From Lepagella muris (lineage in GTDB: Bacteria; Bacteroidota; Bacteroidia; Bacteroidales; Muribaculaceae), in contig NZ_SRYB01000010.1 of NCBI RefSeq assembly GCF_004793975.1, forward strand, positions 62,001 through 126,000: a stretch of DNA of 64,000 nt, read 5' to 3'. Made by a program: the position numbers and the translations under genes. Shown one piece after another: positions 16,775-26,227 of this stretch (positions within the stretch are counted from its first letter, which is position 1; the number at the start of each line of letters is the position of its first letter). The notes beneath the pieces are model-generated. The model saw only the letters and a list, made by a program, of their open reading frames with translations, had not been told where the DNA came from and searched no databases.

Positions 16775-18157
16775 ATGAAGAAACTGATTTTTTCCACATT
16801 GCTATGCACTGTAGCCGCCACCGGCTTCTGCGTATCACCTAAAGGTGGTATCGACGATGCGATGATGTCGCGTCTCCGTGAATCATACAAGAATGATGCC
16901 AACGACAAGGCTATCTCCAACGCATTGCGCGGCACCGACATCGACATTCTCGCAATAGGTGCCGACGCCAAGAACAATCTTGACGACAACTTCACGTATC
17001 GCGTCAAGAGCAAGGGTATCACCAACCAGAAATCATCCGGCCGCTGCTGGCTCTTCACCGGTCTCAACTTCCTCCGCTCGCAGATCATGGCAGAACATGA
17101 CATGCCGATGATCGAATTTTCTGAAAACTACAACTTCTTCTACGACCAGCTCGAGAAAGCCAACCTCTTTCTTCAGGCTATGATCGACACAGCCAAGGAG
17201 CCGGAAGAGAGCCGCACTGTGGAATGGCTCTTCGCTCACCCGATACAGGATGGCGGACAGTTCACCGGTATCGCCGACAACCTCTCGAAATATGGCATAG
17301 TGCCGAAAAGCGTGATGGTGGAGACCTACACAAGCTCCAACACGTCGAAGCTCCGCCGTATGCTCTCACGCCGTCTGCGTGAGGATGGTCTGAAACTTCG
17401 CCGCATGGCTGCCGACGGTGCCAACGAGAAGACCCTTCTGAAAGAGAAAGAGGTGATGCTTCAGGGTGTCTACCGTATGCTCGCCCTGACTCTCGGCGTT
17501 CCTCCCACAGAGTTCACATGGACGCGCAAGGATAAGAACGGCAACGTTGTGAGCCGTAAGACCTACACTCCGCAGGAGTTCTATAAAGAGTTTGCAGGCA
17601 ACGATCTGAAAAACGACTATGTTATGTTTATGAATGATCCGAGCCGCGAATACTACAAGGTATATGAGATCGACTATGACCGCCACACCTACGACGGACG
17701 CAACTGGACATATCTGAACCTCCCCATCGAGGATATCAAGAAGATGGCAATCGAGAGCCTGAAAAACAACCAGATGATGTATTCCTCATGGGATTCCGGC
17801 AAGTTCCTCAACCGTGCTGATGCCACCGCCGACCTCAACAACTATGACTATGACTCCCTCTTCGGCATGACGTTCGGCATGAACAAGGCTGACCGTATCC
17901 GCACGAAAGACAGTGCATCCACCCACGCGATGACTCTCGTTGCCGTAGATCTTGACGACAATGGCAAACCGGTGAAATGGATGGTAGAGAACAGCTGGGG
18001 ACCCGGTGCCAACGACGGTCACGTCATCATGACCGACGACTGGGTTAACGAATACCTCTTCCGTCTTGTTGTCAACAAGAAATTCGTTCCCGCCGACATC
18101 CTGAAGATGGCCAACCAGAAGCCCATCCAGCTCCCGGCATGGGATCCCTTATTCTGA
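16775..18157 (+). CDS. Exported C1-family cysteine aminopeptidase (bleomycin hydrolase/PepC type)
   Basis: 460 aa. A signal peptide (MKKLIFSTLLCTVAATGFC) sends it to the periplasm or beyond, unlike the cytosolic PepC of Firmicutes. Papain-type catalytic residues: Cys91 in 'QKSSGRCWLF', His384 in 'ASTHAMTLVA', Asn406 in 'WMVENSWG'. The oxyanion Gln precedes the Cys (Gln86). Length fits bleomycin-hydrolase-like peptidases (about 450), which form hexamers and trim peptides from the N-terminus. It has its own consensus promoter and a perfect hairpin after the stop, so it is monocistronic. Confidence 0.92.
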   Translation: MKKLIFSTLLCTVAATGFCVSPKGGIDDAMMSRLRESYKNDANDKAISNALRGTDIDILAIGADAKNNLDDNFTYRVKSKGITNQKSSGRCWLFTGLNFLRSQIMAEHDMPMIEFSENYNFFYDQLEKANLFLQAMIDTAKEPEESRTVEWLFAHPIQDGGQFTGIADNLSKYGIVPKSVMVETYTSSNTSKLRRMLSRRLREDGLKLRRMAADGANEKTLLKEKEVMLQGVYRMLALTLGVPPTEFTWTRKDKNGNVVSRKTYTPQEFYKEFAGNDLKNDYVMFMNDPSREYYKVYEIDYDRHTYDGRNWTYLNLPIEDIKKMAIESLKNNQMMYSSWDSGKFLNRADATADLNNYDYDSLFGMTFGMNKADRIRTKDSASTHAMTLVAVDLDDNGKPVKWMVENSWGPGANDGHVIMTDDWVNEYLFRLVVNKKFVPADILKMANQKPIQLPAWDPLF

Positions 18158-18202
18158 TGCGCTTCGCGCAATGTAACAAGTAAAACATAACAAGTAACAA
18201 AT

Positions 18203-18252
18203 AATATGAAATCAAAGGGTTAACACATGTACTAACCCTTTGATTTCATATT
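18203..18252. terminator. Perfect 20-bp hairpin after the C1 peptidase gene
   Basis: Arms 18203-18222 and 18233-18252 are perfect reverse complements, loop 18223-18232. A/T at the outer ends makes it suitable in both directions; the next gene is convergent. It lies 46 bp after the stop. Confidence 0.8.
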
Positions 18253-18535
18253 ACTTACTAAACAAGTCTAATTTCTCAACTTGAGATAATGTTATTTTAT
18301 CAAAAAGAGCATCGTATTCTCAGCAATTGCGAGAATCATAGAATAAGCCGACACTATACTCATAATCAAAAAAGGTTCTTTTCATCATAGTTTATTGAGA
18401 TTACGTGGTTTTTATGAATATGTTCGTCATAGAAAAATCAAGAAGTATTGTCTAAACGGATGCTAATAGGTTTAGAAATACTGCAAGGTTATGAAACAAA
18501 ACAGTAAGATGTTTTCAAATACATATCAAATACTT
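18253..18535. other. Intergenic space between convergent genes
   Basis: A/T-rich, no ORF worth calling. The only structure seen is a small dyad ATTCTC/GAGAAT (18316-18321 and 18331-18336), which may help end the long minus-strand operon. Confidence 0.5.
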
Positions 18536-20293
18536 TCAAATTCGTATCTTCCCGAATTTTATGATCTCCTGTGCCTCCCTTTTCATATCTCTGACGGCAG
18601 GGGATGGTATCTTTTCTTTGAATGCCACAACTTTTTTAGCATACTTTAGAGCTTTGCTCCTGTTTCCGGCATCATGATAAAGCATCATGAGCCGATAGAG
18701 GGGATAGATCCTGTTAGGCATCGTCTGCCAGGCTTTCAGATACGCCTTTTCAGCTTCCTCAACCGCCCCCATGTCGCGGTAGTTATTGCCTTGAAGCACA
18801 AGAAACATGGGGTCGTTGCTGATTCGTGCTCCATTTCGAAGCATATCATTGCTGTCGTTATATCGTTTCTGTTTTGACAACAGCTTTGCAAAATCAAAAA
18901 GGAAGCGTTTGTTGTCCAATAGATATGGCATAAGTGCGAAATAATCCTTTGTGAAAGCCTTGTCATCAAAACCGGATATAAGACCATATCCCTTTTCCGC
19001 ATCAATCCGCTCCTTTATGAACGCGCGGCAGCATAACGAGAGTGTACCTATAAGTACCATTGGTATGACAAAACGTAATGCCATGCAAAATCCTGAATGT
19101 TTCCCATTTACAGCATAATGTAATGACAATGAAGTTCCGGCAAATGCCGCCATGACAGCCGCGATAATCTGATATGGCAGCAGTTCGAAAGGATAGGAGA
19201 ATAGGGAGAAGATGAGAAGGGATAATGCCCCAAGAAACAGTGTCCGGCAATTCTTCCAAAGCCGAACCATCACAACTGATATAAGTGCGGTTGCAAAAAT
19301 CAATCCCAACGCACCCTGCTCCACACCGACTCTCATCAGATCGTTGAACGCATAATCAATCACATCCACTTTCATGAGGTTTTCTGTATGACTATTCCGA
19401 CTAAGCCATGCAGTTTCTTCAGCAAAACGATGGAAAAAACTGCCGATACCACTCCCGGTCCAAAGATTAACGGTAAAGCATCTTATCCCGATATAGTTTA
19501 TGATGCCACGACCATCGGCAGACCCGGACTTGAGGAGGTATAGCCCACATGCTGCTGCCAAAGCAATCCCAGCAAGCATTGACCATTCTCTCCATCCACG
19601 GATCCTGCTATGATATTGCATAAGCACACATATTCCCACTGCAAGAAACGCCGCCCTACTCATTGTCAGCACAAGTTGCATGCCAAGCAGTACCAATAGG
19701 AAAGCTACCCTATTCTCCATGATTCCGATTCTCTGTTTATTCATAGAGAGAAGAAGGACCATTCCGAGGGCAATATATGCCGAATACGGACCTGGATTGA
19801 GAAACGATCCGGTTACGGGATACAGAGGATGGCGGCTTATGTCATACAGCAACTGATAATATCCGATGCTCATTTCAATAACGGCAAAAAATATAAGCAT
19901 TATGACGATTGCATCACCTTTGATTCTCACAGATGAAAACAGGACTCGAAGGGAAGCATATATTAAGAGCATGAGGGTCGCCCTTATCGCAAATCCGAAA
20001 GCGGGATATATCGGCTCGAACCAGAAACGTCCCATTGAATACAGATACCAGCCAAATACAATCCCGTCAATCATAGAAAACTTGACGATATTTCCCTGTT
20101 TGATACAAATTATCACGCCTATAACCGTTATGGACGGAATGACAAGACATAGACACTCCTCAATGGCAGAACATCCTGTCTCTACCGGAAATACCGACAG
20201 ACTTAGCACAGCTACCATGCAAACCAAGACAATCCATGCCATCGGACGGATCGCCATTAGTGTCCTCATTATCTTCTGAATATATTTCTTCAT
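18536..20293 (-). CDS. O-antigen ligase/polymerase-like membrane protein with C-terminal TPRs
   Basis: 585 aa. About ten to twelve membrane helices (residues ~18-425), including a Wzy_C/O-antigen-ligase-like core: 'PVTGSFLNPGPYSAYIALGM', 'LTMSRAAFLAV', and a large periplasmic loop 'GSGIGSFFHRFAEE'. Two or three TPR motifs lie at ~455-560. The family includes O-antigen ligases, polymerases and protein O-oligosaccharyltransferases, so the acceptor could be a lipid, a glycan or a protein. The start overlaps the stop of the signal peptidase-like gene by one base (TAATG), so the two are translationally coupled. Last gene of the NVEALA operon. A role in modifying the exported peptides is inference. 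Confidence 0.82.
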   Translation of the reverse strand: MKKYIQKIMRTLMAIRPMAWIVLVCMVAVLSLSVFPVETGCSAIEECLCLVIPSITVIGVIICIKQGNIVKFSMIDGIVFGWYLYSMGRFWFEPIYPAFGFAIRATLMLLIYASLRVLFSSVRIKGDAIVIMLIFFAVIEMSIGYYQLLYDISRHPLYPVTGSFLNPGPYSAYIALGMVLLLSMNKQRIGIMENRVAFLLVLLGMQLVLTMSRAAFLAVGICVLMQYHSRIRGWREWSMLAGIALAAACGLYLLKSGSADGRGIINYIGIRCFTVNLWTGSGIGSFFHRFAEETAWLSRNSHTENLMKVDVIDYAFNDLMRVGVEQGALGLIFATALISVVMVRLWKNCRTLFLGALSLLIFSLFSYPFELLPYQIIAAVMAAFAGTSLSLHYAVNGKHSGFCMALRFVIPMVLIGTLSLCCRAFIKERIDAEKGYGLISGFDDKAFTKDYFALMPYLLDNKRFLFDFAKLLSKQKRYNDSNDMLRNGARISNDPMFLVLQGNNYRDMGAVEEAEKAYLKAWQTMPNRIYPLYRLMMLYHDAGNRSKALKYAKKVVAFKEKIPSPAVRDMKREAQEIIKFGKIRI

Positions 20294-21189
20294 TACTTCG
20301 GAGTCTTGAATACCCTGTTCATTCGGTATTTCCCTGTATGTTTGTCAATGGAATAGGATATGTGTGAGACCACACCCACTATATATTCCTCGGGAACCAT
20401 TCCCCAATAACGGGAGTCATTGGAATTGCCGACATTGTCGCCACACATGAAGTAGTAGTCGTGTGTGAACACATGTGAGTCCAATGCGTTGCCATCAGCC
20501 AGAGTGATATCATTCTCCCAATCACAAGTGATGCTCTTTCCTGTCTCCCATTCGAGAATCATTCGGTATAGGCATCCCTCTTTCGCAGTCAGTCTCATAT
20601 AGTCGCCGTTACGCGGAAGATAGAGGGGTCCAAAATTTTTGATTGTCCATGGGAAATGACCATCGTAAGGGATTGTGGAGAACACTTCCGGAAGAAATAT
20701 GCTGTCAGGGATATTTGAGAATTCGTCCTGCATACTCTTAATCCCAATTTGCCCCTTGTAATTGCTGTTTAGGAAATATCCGTTGACGATTGACACTGAA
20801 TCTCCAGGAATACCGATGCAGCGTTTGGCATAGACATTGTTGATTACAAAATTGATTTTCCCGTTGTGGTGCGGAAAATTGAATACCACTATGTCGTTTG
20901 GAATTACACCACGTCTTCCCCGGGTTCGCCAGCTTTTTAAATCCATTCCGTTCCTGTCAAAATTAAAATCCGAATAAATCCTTGCCCCCATAATAGTCTT
21001 GTCTACAACTATTCTATCACCCGGCAGTAGCGTAGGCATCATTGACTCAGTTGGCGTGATGAACTGGTCTGCAAGAAAAATCCGCATTAACAACCATAAT
21101 AAATAATAAAGACATGTGAATACAATTGTCAAACAAAAGTATTTGACAATTGTATTCACAGACATGCTCTTATAGTGGTGTAATTTCAT
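20293..21189 (-). CDS. Signal peptidase I (S26) homologue
   Basis: 298 aa. One N-terminal membrane helix (residues ~14-38), then the S26A boxes: nucleophile Ser49 in 'TPTESMMPTLLPGDRIVVDK', general base Lys122 in 'NNVYAKRCIGIPGD', and the C-terminal box 'CGDNVGNSNDSRYWGMVP'. All catalytic parts are kept, so it should be an active periplasm-facing peptidase. The middle has a long insertion compared with housekeeping enzymes. It is embedded in the NVEALA gene cluster and so is probably a dedicated copy rather than the general LepB. Codons 10-25 contain a 19-bp perfect inverted repeat. Overlaps the ligase-like gene by one base. Confidence 0.87.
   Translation of the reverse strand: MKLHHYKSMSVNTIVKYFCLTIVFTCLYYLLWLLMRIFLADQFITPTESMMPTLLPGDRIVVDKTIMGARIYSDFNFDRNGMDLKSWRTRGRRGVIPNDIVVFNFPHHNGKINFVINNVYAKRCIGIPGDSVSIVNGYFLNSNYKGQIGIKSMQDEFSNIPDSIFLPEVFSTIPYDGHFPWTIKNFGPLYLPRNGDYMRLTAKEGCLYRMILEWETGKSITCDWENDITLADGNALDSHVFTHDYYFMCGDNVGNSNDSRYWGMVPEEYIVGVVSHISYSIDKHTGKYRMNRVFKTPK
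21115..21160. repeat. Perfect 19-bp inverted repeat inside the S26 gene start
   Basis: Arms 21115-21133 and 21142-21160, 8-nt loop. It covers codons 10-25 of the signal peptidase-like gene. A second, shorter dyad ATGATAC/GTATCAT (21194-21200, 21216-21222) lies just before the start codon. Confidence 0.85.
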
Positions 21190-21237
21190 TCAGATGATAC
21201 TTTATTTTTTATACCGTATCATTTTATCTGAAAAGTG

Positions 21238-22251
21238 TCATTTTAGTGTATAGAACAGAAGGCTTCCATTCTTTTCTCCGGATTCCGATTCAAGATAGCC
21301 TATCAATTCATTGCCGTGTTGCCATCTTGGAAAGAAGGGGAACCCTTCCGATGTAGCGTTGACTGTACCATTCTTAATCTGTCCCGTTTTGACATCATAG
21401 TAGCAGTATTGTCGCTGATTATCCAGAAGATAGCTCAACAGAACCATGTTTCCGGATATGAAACAATGAGTGGAAATCGCATATTGGGGTAAGTTGCCGA
21501 CATCAAGAGGTTTCCCTTCAGGAATCATACGTTTCCCGAAGTCATATCTATATGCTGGATGCATCACTCCATCCTCATACATGTATAATGTATTGCCCTT
21601 TGAATCAAGCACGAATACATCATCCTGCATACGTTCCATGAACGTGTTTCCCACCCGGTATGAATCAAGTTCACCGACATCTGCAATCGGAATCAGATTG
21701 TCAATATGGTTCCCTTTCCTATCTGACATTATCACCATATTTGAATTAGACTTCAGATCAAGGTTGTCGGATAGGATGTTGTCACCGCAGATGAGTATGT
21801 TTTGAGCAGGATGATCCAATTGCACGCTCTCCAAGGGTTTTAGATCTGTGTCGTATTTAAGGATGGAAGCGGTGGCCATGTCCAATACGTACAGAGTGTC
21901 CTTGTCTGATGTAAGTGCGACAGGAGCGATATACTCGCCAAATCCATGACCTCTTGAGTTGATTCTTTTTGGAGAGATGCCATCTGCCAACGGATATCTT
22001 ATAATCGATCCATTTTCGTCAAGAATGAAGCACACGGAATCCGTGGCAACCAAATCAACGATATTGCCGATTATGATGGAGTCATTATCCAGAGATATCT
22101 CACGGGTAAGTATATCCAAATCAATTTCACTCGGTTCCATGGGGACAGAAGATAGATCAATCTGAATACATGAATTCCCTACAGACTCCTTGCACGAGGT
22201 CTGCATGACAATTGGCAATGCAGACACGATAATCAGTATAATATTTTTCAT
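21238..22251 (-). CDS. Six-bladed beta-propeller lipoprotein, NVEALA-associated (second copy)
   Basis: 337 aa from the ATG at 22251, chosen because it gives a lipoprotein signal (MKNIILIIVSALPIVMQTSC, lipid Cys20). The body has repeated beta-strand blades with 'DKDTLYVLDMATASILKYD', 'DDVFVLDSKGNTLYMYEDG' and similar, as in the Bacteroidales '6-bladed beta-propeller' family (BF2992-like) that often follows NVEALA genes. Function unknown; propellers of this kind usually bind peptides or glycans. Its ATG shares a base with the stop of the upstream NVEALA peptide gene, so peptide and propeller are coupled in translation. Periplasmic or surface-exposed. Confidence 0.82.
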   Translation of the reverse strand: MKNIILIIVSALPIVMQTSCKESVGNSCIQIDLSSVPMEPSEIDLDILTREISLDNDSIIIGNIVDLVATDSVCFILDENGSIIRYPLADGISPKRINSRGHGFGEYIAPVALTSDKDTLYVLDMATASILKYDTDLKPLESVQLDHPAQNILICGDNILSDNLDLKSNSNMVIMSDRKGNHIDNLIPIADVGELDSYRVGNTFMERMQDDVFVLDSKGNTLYMYEDGVMHPAYRYDFGKRMIPEGKPLDVGNLPQYAISTHCFISGNMVLLSYLLDNQRQYCYYDVKTGQIKNGTVNATSEGFPFFPRWQHGNELIGYLESESGEKNGSLLFYTLK

Positions 22252-22556
22252 TAGCAACAATTGTTATAACCATGAGCATGGCATGTGCTGGAGTTCCCGG
22301 GATATTGGAACATGGGAGAACATGATGCCATACATTTTCCTGTGGGACTACCATTTTTATCAAACTGTGGCATGTGGAACACATAGTAGCCCTTTGGCTC
22401 TGGAAGTTCAATATCCTCTGTAAGTGCCTCAATGTTCTCTATAATTAGAGAATTGTAGGTGTTTTTACCATTACTGAATGGGGTTATGCCAAGATAGACT
22501 GCGGCTGTCAAGGCAATTGTTGCCATACATGACAATAAAAATTGTTTTCCTTTCAT
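22251..22556 (-). CDS. NVEALA-family Cys-rich exported peptide (second copy)
   Basis: 101 aa from the ATG at 22556; the in-frame ATG at 22583 would put a charged stretch before the signal sequence. A membrane-like leader (residues ~5-26) is followed by the family hexamer at 41-46, here NIEALT instead of NVEALA, then an acidic linker and a Cys-rich core with Cys75, 79, 92, 100 and 101 ('GKCMASCSPMF', then 'CHAHGYNNCC' at the end). Function of the NVEALA family is unknown. The 195 bp between this gene and the upstream thioredoxin-like gene hold no clear promoter. One-base overlap with the propeller gene. Confidence 0.78.
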   Translation of the reverse strand: MKGKQFLLSCMATIALTAAVYLGITPFSNGKNTYNSLIIENIEALTEDIELPEPKGYYVFHMPQFDKNGSPTGKCMASCSPMFQYPGNSSTCHAHGYNNCC

Positions 22557-22750
22557 AACTAAATAATTGTGTTGTTTTTTCATTGATGTTGTTATCTTGT
22601 TCGGTATATATCATTTCAACCGAGGCAACGTGTAGCTGCATTGTCAATCTAAATCAATCTGTTGTCTCTTTAAAATATTTTTTAATGGTTTTACTTAATT
22701 TGGTTATCTCTCACATACAGGAGAAGCAACTTCCTCGCATCTTTCTGATG

Positions 22751-23320
22751 TCATTTGAGGACTTCACGATAGAACAGTTCATTAATCTTTTCATTTCTTG
22801 TCGGATCTCCCACAAGAATCACATTGCTCTGCTCATCAAGGGAGAACGTGTGTAGCAACTTGTTTTCTGGAAGTTCAGGATTCTTTGCTATAAATTCACC
22901 CGATACATCTACGATACACCAAAAGGGATATCGCTCATGTCTCATTCTTGTCTTTATCTCTTCCATTCTACCCCTCTGAGGATGTAGCAAAACCAATAGT
23001 TCTCCGCCATGAGCCACAAGACTGTCGTTGATATCGTGATAACCCACAAGATGGCTCAAGAAGCATCCGGAACAAGAAGTACTGTCAACATACAATACCA
23101 ACTTCCTCGTATTTGAAGGAAAATATGTGGAATCTATTCCATCATAAACGGTAATTGCATTTTCAAAATCCAGATTTATTCTCATTCCGTCCATGGCGAC
23201 AAGCTGCTTTTCCAATGTCCTCTTTGACCTATTGGAAAAGCTGTAGATTCCATAGCCTGCCATACAAATAGCAAAGAATCCAATAACGCTGAAAATCGCT
23301 ATGTTGTTTTTTAGTTTCAT
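22751..23320 (-). CDS. Membrane-anchored thioredoxin-fold protein with CxxC
   Basis: 189 aa from the ATG at 23320 (an upstream in-frame ATG at 23347 overlaps the previous gene). One N-terminal membrane helix (residues 7-28) anchors a periplasmic domain of thioredoxin-like layout: 'KLVLYVDSTSCSGCFLSHL' has strand plus CxxC (Cys83, Cys86), and 'FWCIVDVSGEF' and a final helix follow. The motif CSGC is not the classical CGPC, so redox potential is unclear. It lies 17 bp after the transglutaminase-like gene and upstream of a Cys-rich peptide gene, which suggests thiol-disulfide work on that peptide (inference). Confidence 0.68.
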   Translation of the reverse strand: MKLKNNIAIFSVIGFFAICMAGYGIYSFSNRSKRTLEKQLVAMDGMRINLDFENAITVYDGIDSTYFPSNTRKLVLYVDSTSCSGCFLSHLVGYHDINDSLVAHGGELLVLLHPQRGRMEEIKTRMRHERYPFWCIVDVSGEFIAKNPELPENKLLHTFSLDEQSNVILVGDPTRNEKINELFYREVLK

Positions 23321-23337
23321 AATATACTGACTTTGTT

Positions 23338-26139
23338 TTACCACCAAATCTGTTTCATATCCTCGTATGTGAATATTCTTTCCTCCTTACCTTTTGTCAG
23401 GTCTCTGACAAGATATAGACCGCCAATCGGGACTTTGGGGAAGACAATACTATTAGAATCAGCTATCTTCTTACCAATTGACACCCATCTATTGTCATCC
23501 CAATAGAGCAGTTCATATTGATCATCTATTTCAATACAGTTGCCGTCTGTCCGGGGTATATAACGTATGCGGTCAATTCGCTGAGGTTTATCCAACTTCA
23601 AGCCAATCCAATGTCCGTCAGGACTATCCCCTTCAAACCCCGACAGAATATCTCCATCGAATACCTTTTCTTTTTCTTTACCGGCAACTCCGGAAGTGCC
23701 GATTATCTCTCCATGCAGTATGTTACCGCACTCTCCGATGAACTCAATCTCATTTATATTGCAATAGGAGTCATTCGGACCGATATATCTTATATAAAGA
23801 TAAGAGTCATCATCATTGATATTGACATCATACCAATTGCCATTGGTGATTCCTTTGTGCGTATGCAATAAGGAGGCGTCTCTAAACTCAGAATTATCAG
23901 ATGCCTCAAATCGACCACCCTCCATGCGGTGGTTGAAAGGATCCCGGTAGCTCATAAAGGGATATTTACGCAAAACTGTCATATCCCGGCATTTTACCTT
24001 GTCGGCTACTATCTCCCTTATGTTGCCATCGGAATTAATAATAAAAGGATTGCCGAATGGTTTGAGATTCCCATCTTTAAATGTGGCGGCGATATATGCC
24101 ACGTTCCGTCCCATCAAGCGGAAAGTGGCTTTCCTTCCAGAAATCCTTGCATAATCAATAGGAACCCAATCCTTGTTGTCGAACACGCAGATATAGGCTA
24201 TCTTGCCATTGACATTAGCGGGCACCGTGCGCGTCACATCCGTCACCGGGCAATACTCTTCAGTGACATCAATGAAGTCAGCGTTGCGGAACAATCTCGG
24301 CACATCCTTCTCTCCTTTTAGATCATCCGCGATTTTTCTGTTTAATTGAAACTGATGACGGTAAACCTTCGGCTTCACATAATCACGTACAAAATATACA
24401 GAATCTCCTGGAGCAAAACCATTATGGAAGAGGGTGGATGTCCCGTCCGGATTGATCAGCACGCTCCAAGTATGCCCCTGGTTGCGGTTGCCATAGTTGG
24501 GCGTGAAGTCAATAGCCGCAGGTATGCCTAAATAACGGCATAGACTTACTGTAAAACTTGCCTCGCACACGCAATGACCTGTCTTCGCTTTGATCAATGA
24601 TGCTGTCTTCGGTGGGATCGGTCCCTTGAATTTCATCCACTCGAATTGTCCTATCCTGTCGTACACTTTCATTGCTTCGGCAATGGCACTTCCAAATTGA
24701 TAATGGGGATTCGGAATGGTGTTTGCCCCACAAATCTCCATATCCCATTTTTGCGTCTCCTTGTCGGCAAACGGAGTTTGTATCAGGATCTCGTCACCAT
24801 CCTCATTTGTGGCGGATTCAAGGAAAAGTCCACTGTCCTTACCCATTATCTTGAAAGTGCCCATGCCGCACGGTATAATTATCCATCTCTGATGAAATCC
24901 GCCTTGATAATGATACTGGCTCATCGGTGCGCCAACGTCAGTACTGCAATATCTCGCCTCAATACACAAATCCATAGAGTCTCTGCGGAACGACGATATG
25001 CTCCAGCATTGTTCTCCCTTGAAATCAAAACGCAACATAGGGCTGCTGTCGGTCTTTTCTTCAAGCGGAAGAAGCCGTATCAGATTCAGAAGAGACTTTT
25101 GCACCGTGTCAAATGTGATGTAATTACCTGTCGCGGCATTTCTTATGCGGTAAAGCGATGATGTGAAATCTTTTGATTTATCTGATTTGATTGGCTCGAT
25201 AGCCGACACCATGATTCTGTCCAGAAGTATTCTGCCGGATTTATATTTGATTGTCAACGTGTTTTCTCCTGCCTGCAAATCAATCGGAATACCGAAACGA
25301 GAGTCGCGTAATTCCTGCATGAACACTGTGGGTTGCAGCCGACTGTCAATGACATGTCTACCGTTGACAATTACACTTATTTCCGGATTCTCGGAAACAG
25401 AGGCATATCTCAACCATATCTGTTTGTTTGCATTTAGCGGAGACGACAGTTGGAAACTAACTTCAGCATCACTGTTGTCAAGATCAACAATCTTTCTCTG
25501 GGATGCATTTTCAAGAGACTGCTCTCTGCATCCGCGTAAATCTGCATCTTCTGCCTCATAGTACATTCCTCTTCTGCTGATAACGAAATCTGATGAGAGA
25601 TAAGGGAAACATCTTTCAATCTCTTCTCTCCAGTCACTTGGTTGTTCTTGAGTGAGACGATAAGGCAGGACATAGTTAAAAAACAGTGATTTGTCATACG
25701 TCTCATGCCAAGGAGTATTCTTCCACGTCTCAAAAGCATCATTGATTGCTTTTATAAGGTAGTCAGCCGTCAGTGATCTTATGTCGGTGATGACTCTTGC
25801 TGATTTTAAATCTAAATTTTCCGTAATAGCTGCCAACACACTGTCTCTCTTCTGAACGGGATACTTTGCCATTTCCAGATATATGGAGTCATACTGTTCG
25901 ACTACATCTCCGGAATATGAATAATGGTAGGGCATATTACTTATAAGAAACTGCGCTGCCTCATACTTCAGCGGATCAAGGTCATTGCGGAAGTATTCGA
26001 GCACTTTCTCCATTTCGCCACGGTTTTCTCCAGCCTTATCAAGTGCAAAGTCCAAACCACTTTCGCATGACACTAATGAAAATATTGATAATGTCATGCT
26101 AAAAGCAATTAATCTTATATAAGACATGCTTTGCTTCAT
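23338..26139 (-). CDS. Large lipoprotein with transglutaminase-like core, ricin-like, CBM-like and discoidin-like domains
   Basis: 933 aa; lipoprotein signal ending at Cys25 ('SIFSLVSC'). In order: an alpha-helical N-terminal region (30-180), a CBM35-like beta-sandwich (about 190-315, 'YYEAEDADLRG'), a ricin-type beta-trefoil (about 330-470, two QxW-like repeats 'HQRWIIIPCG' and 'TQKWDMEIC'), a transglutaminase-like core (about 480-580) and a C-terminal discoidin-like region (about 730-915). The core keeps a Cys-His-Asp triad: Cys523 in 'TGHCVCEASF', His556 in 'NQGHTWSVLINPDG' and Asp565. It could act as a peptidase, crosslinker or transferase at the cell surface; the substrate is unknown. 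Start of the second half of the NVEALA operon. Confidence 0.75.
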   Translation of the reverse strand: MKQSMSYIRLIAFSMTLSIFSLVSCESGLDFALDKAGENRGEMEKVLEYFRNDLDPLKYEAAQFLISNMPYHYSYSGDVVEQYDSIYLEMAKYPVQKRDSVLAAITENLDLKSARVITDIRSLTADYLIKAINDAFETWKNTPWHETYDKSLFFNYVLPYRLTQEQPSDWREEIERCFPYLSSDFVISRRGMYYEAEDADLRGCREQSLENASQRKIVDLDNSDAEVSFQLSSPLNANKQIWLRYASVSENPEISVIVNGRHVIDSRLQPTVFMQELRDSRFGIPIDLQAGENTLTIKYKSGRILLDRIMVSAIEPIKSDKSKDFTSSLYRIRNAATGNYITFDTVQKSLLNLIRLLPLEEKTDSSPMLRFDFKGEQCWSISSFRRDSMDLCIEARYCSTDVGAPMSQYHYQGGFHQRWIIIPCGMGTFKIMGKDSGLFLESATNEDGDEILIQTPFADKETQKWDMEICGANTIPNPHYQFGSAIAEAMKVYDRIGQFEWMKFKGPIPPKTASLIKAKTGHCVCEASFTVSLCRYLGIPAAIDFTPNYGNRNQGHTWSVLINPDGTSTLFHNGFAPGDSVYFVRDYVKPKVYRHQFQLNRKIADDLKGEKDVPRLFRNADFIDVTEEYCPVTDVTRTVPANVNGKIAYICVFDNKDWVPIDYARISGRKATFRLMGRNVAYIAATFKDGNLKPFGNPFIINSDGNIREIVADKVKCRDMTVLRKYPFMSYRDPFNHRMEGGRFEASDNSEFRDASLLHTHKGITNGNWYDVNINDDDSYLYIRYIGPNDSYCNINEIEFIGECGNILHGEIIGTSGVAGKEKEKVFDGDILSGFEGDSPDGHWIGLKLDKPQRIDRIRYIPRTDGNCIEIDDQYELLYWDDNRWVSIGKKIADSNSIVFPKVPIGGLYLVRDLTKGKEERIFTYEDMKQIWW

Positions 26140-26227
26140 AGTAATATTTTTGATAATAATGAATTGGTTATATTAATGTTTCCGCAATCTCTATTTATAC
26201 TGTCATCTACTGAATGACTTTCATTTT

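Noticed and set aside
22583..22855. A 90-codon plus-strand frame next to the second NVEALA gene
   Set aside because: Opposite to the operon, partly antisense to the thioredoxin-like gene, with no signal or domain.
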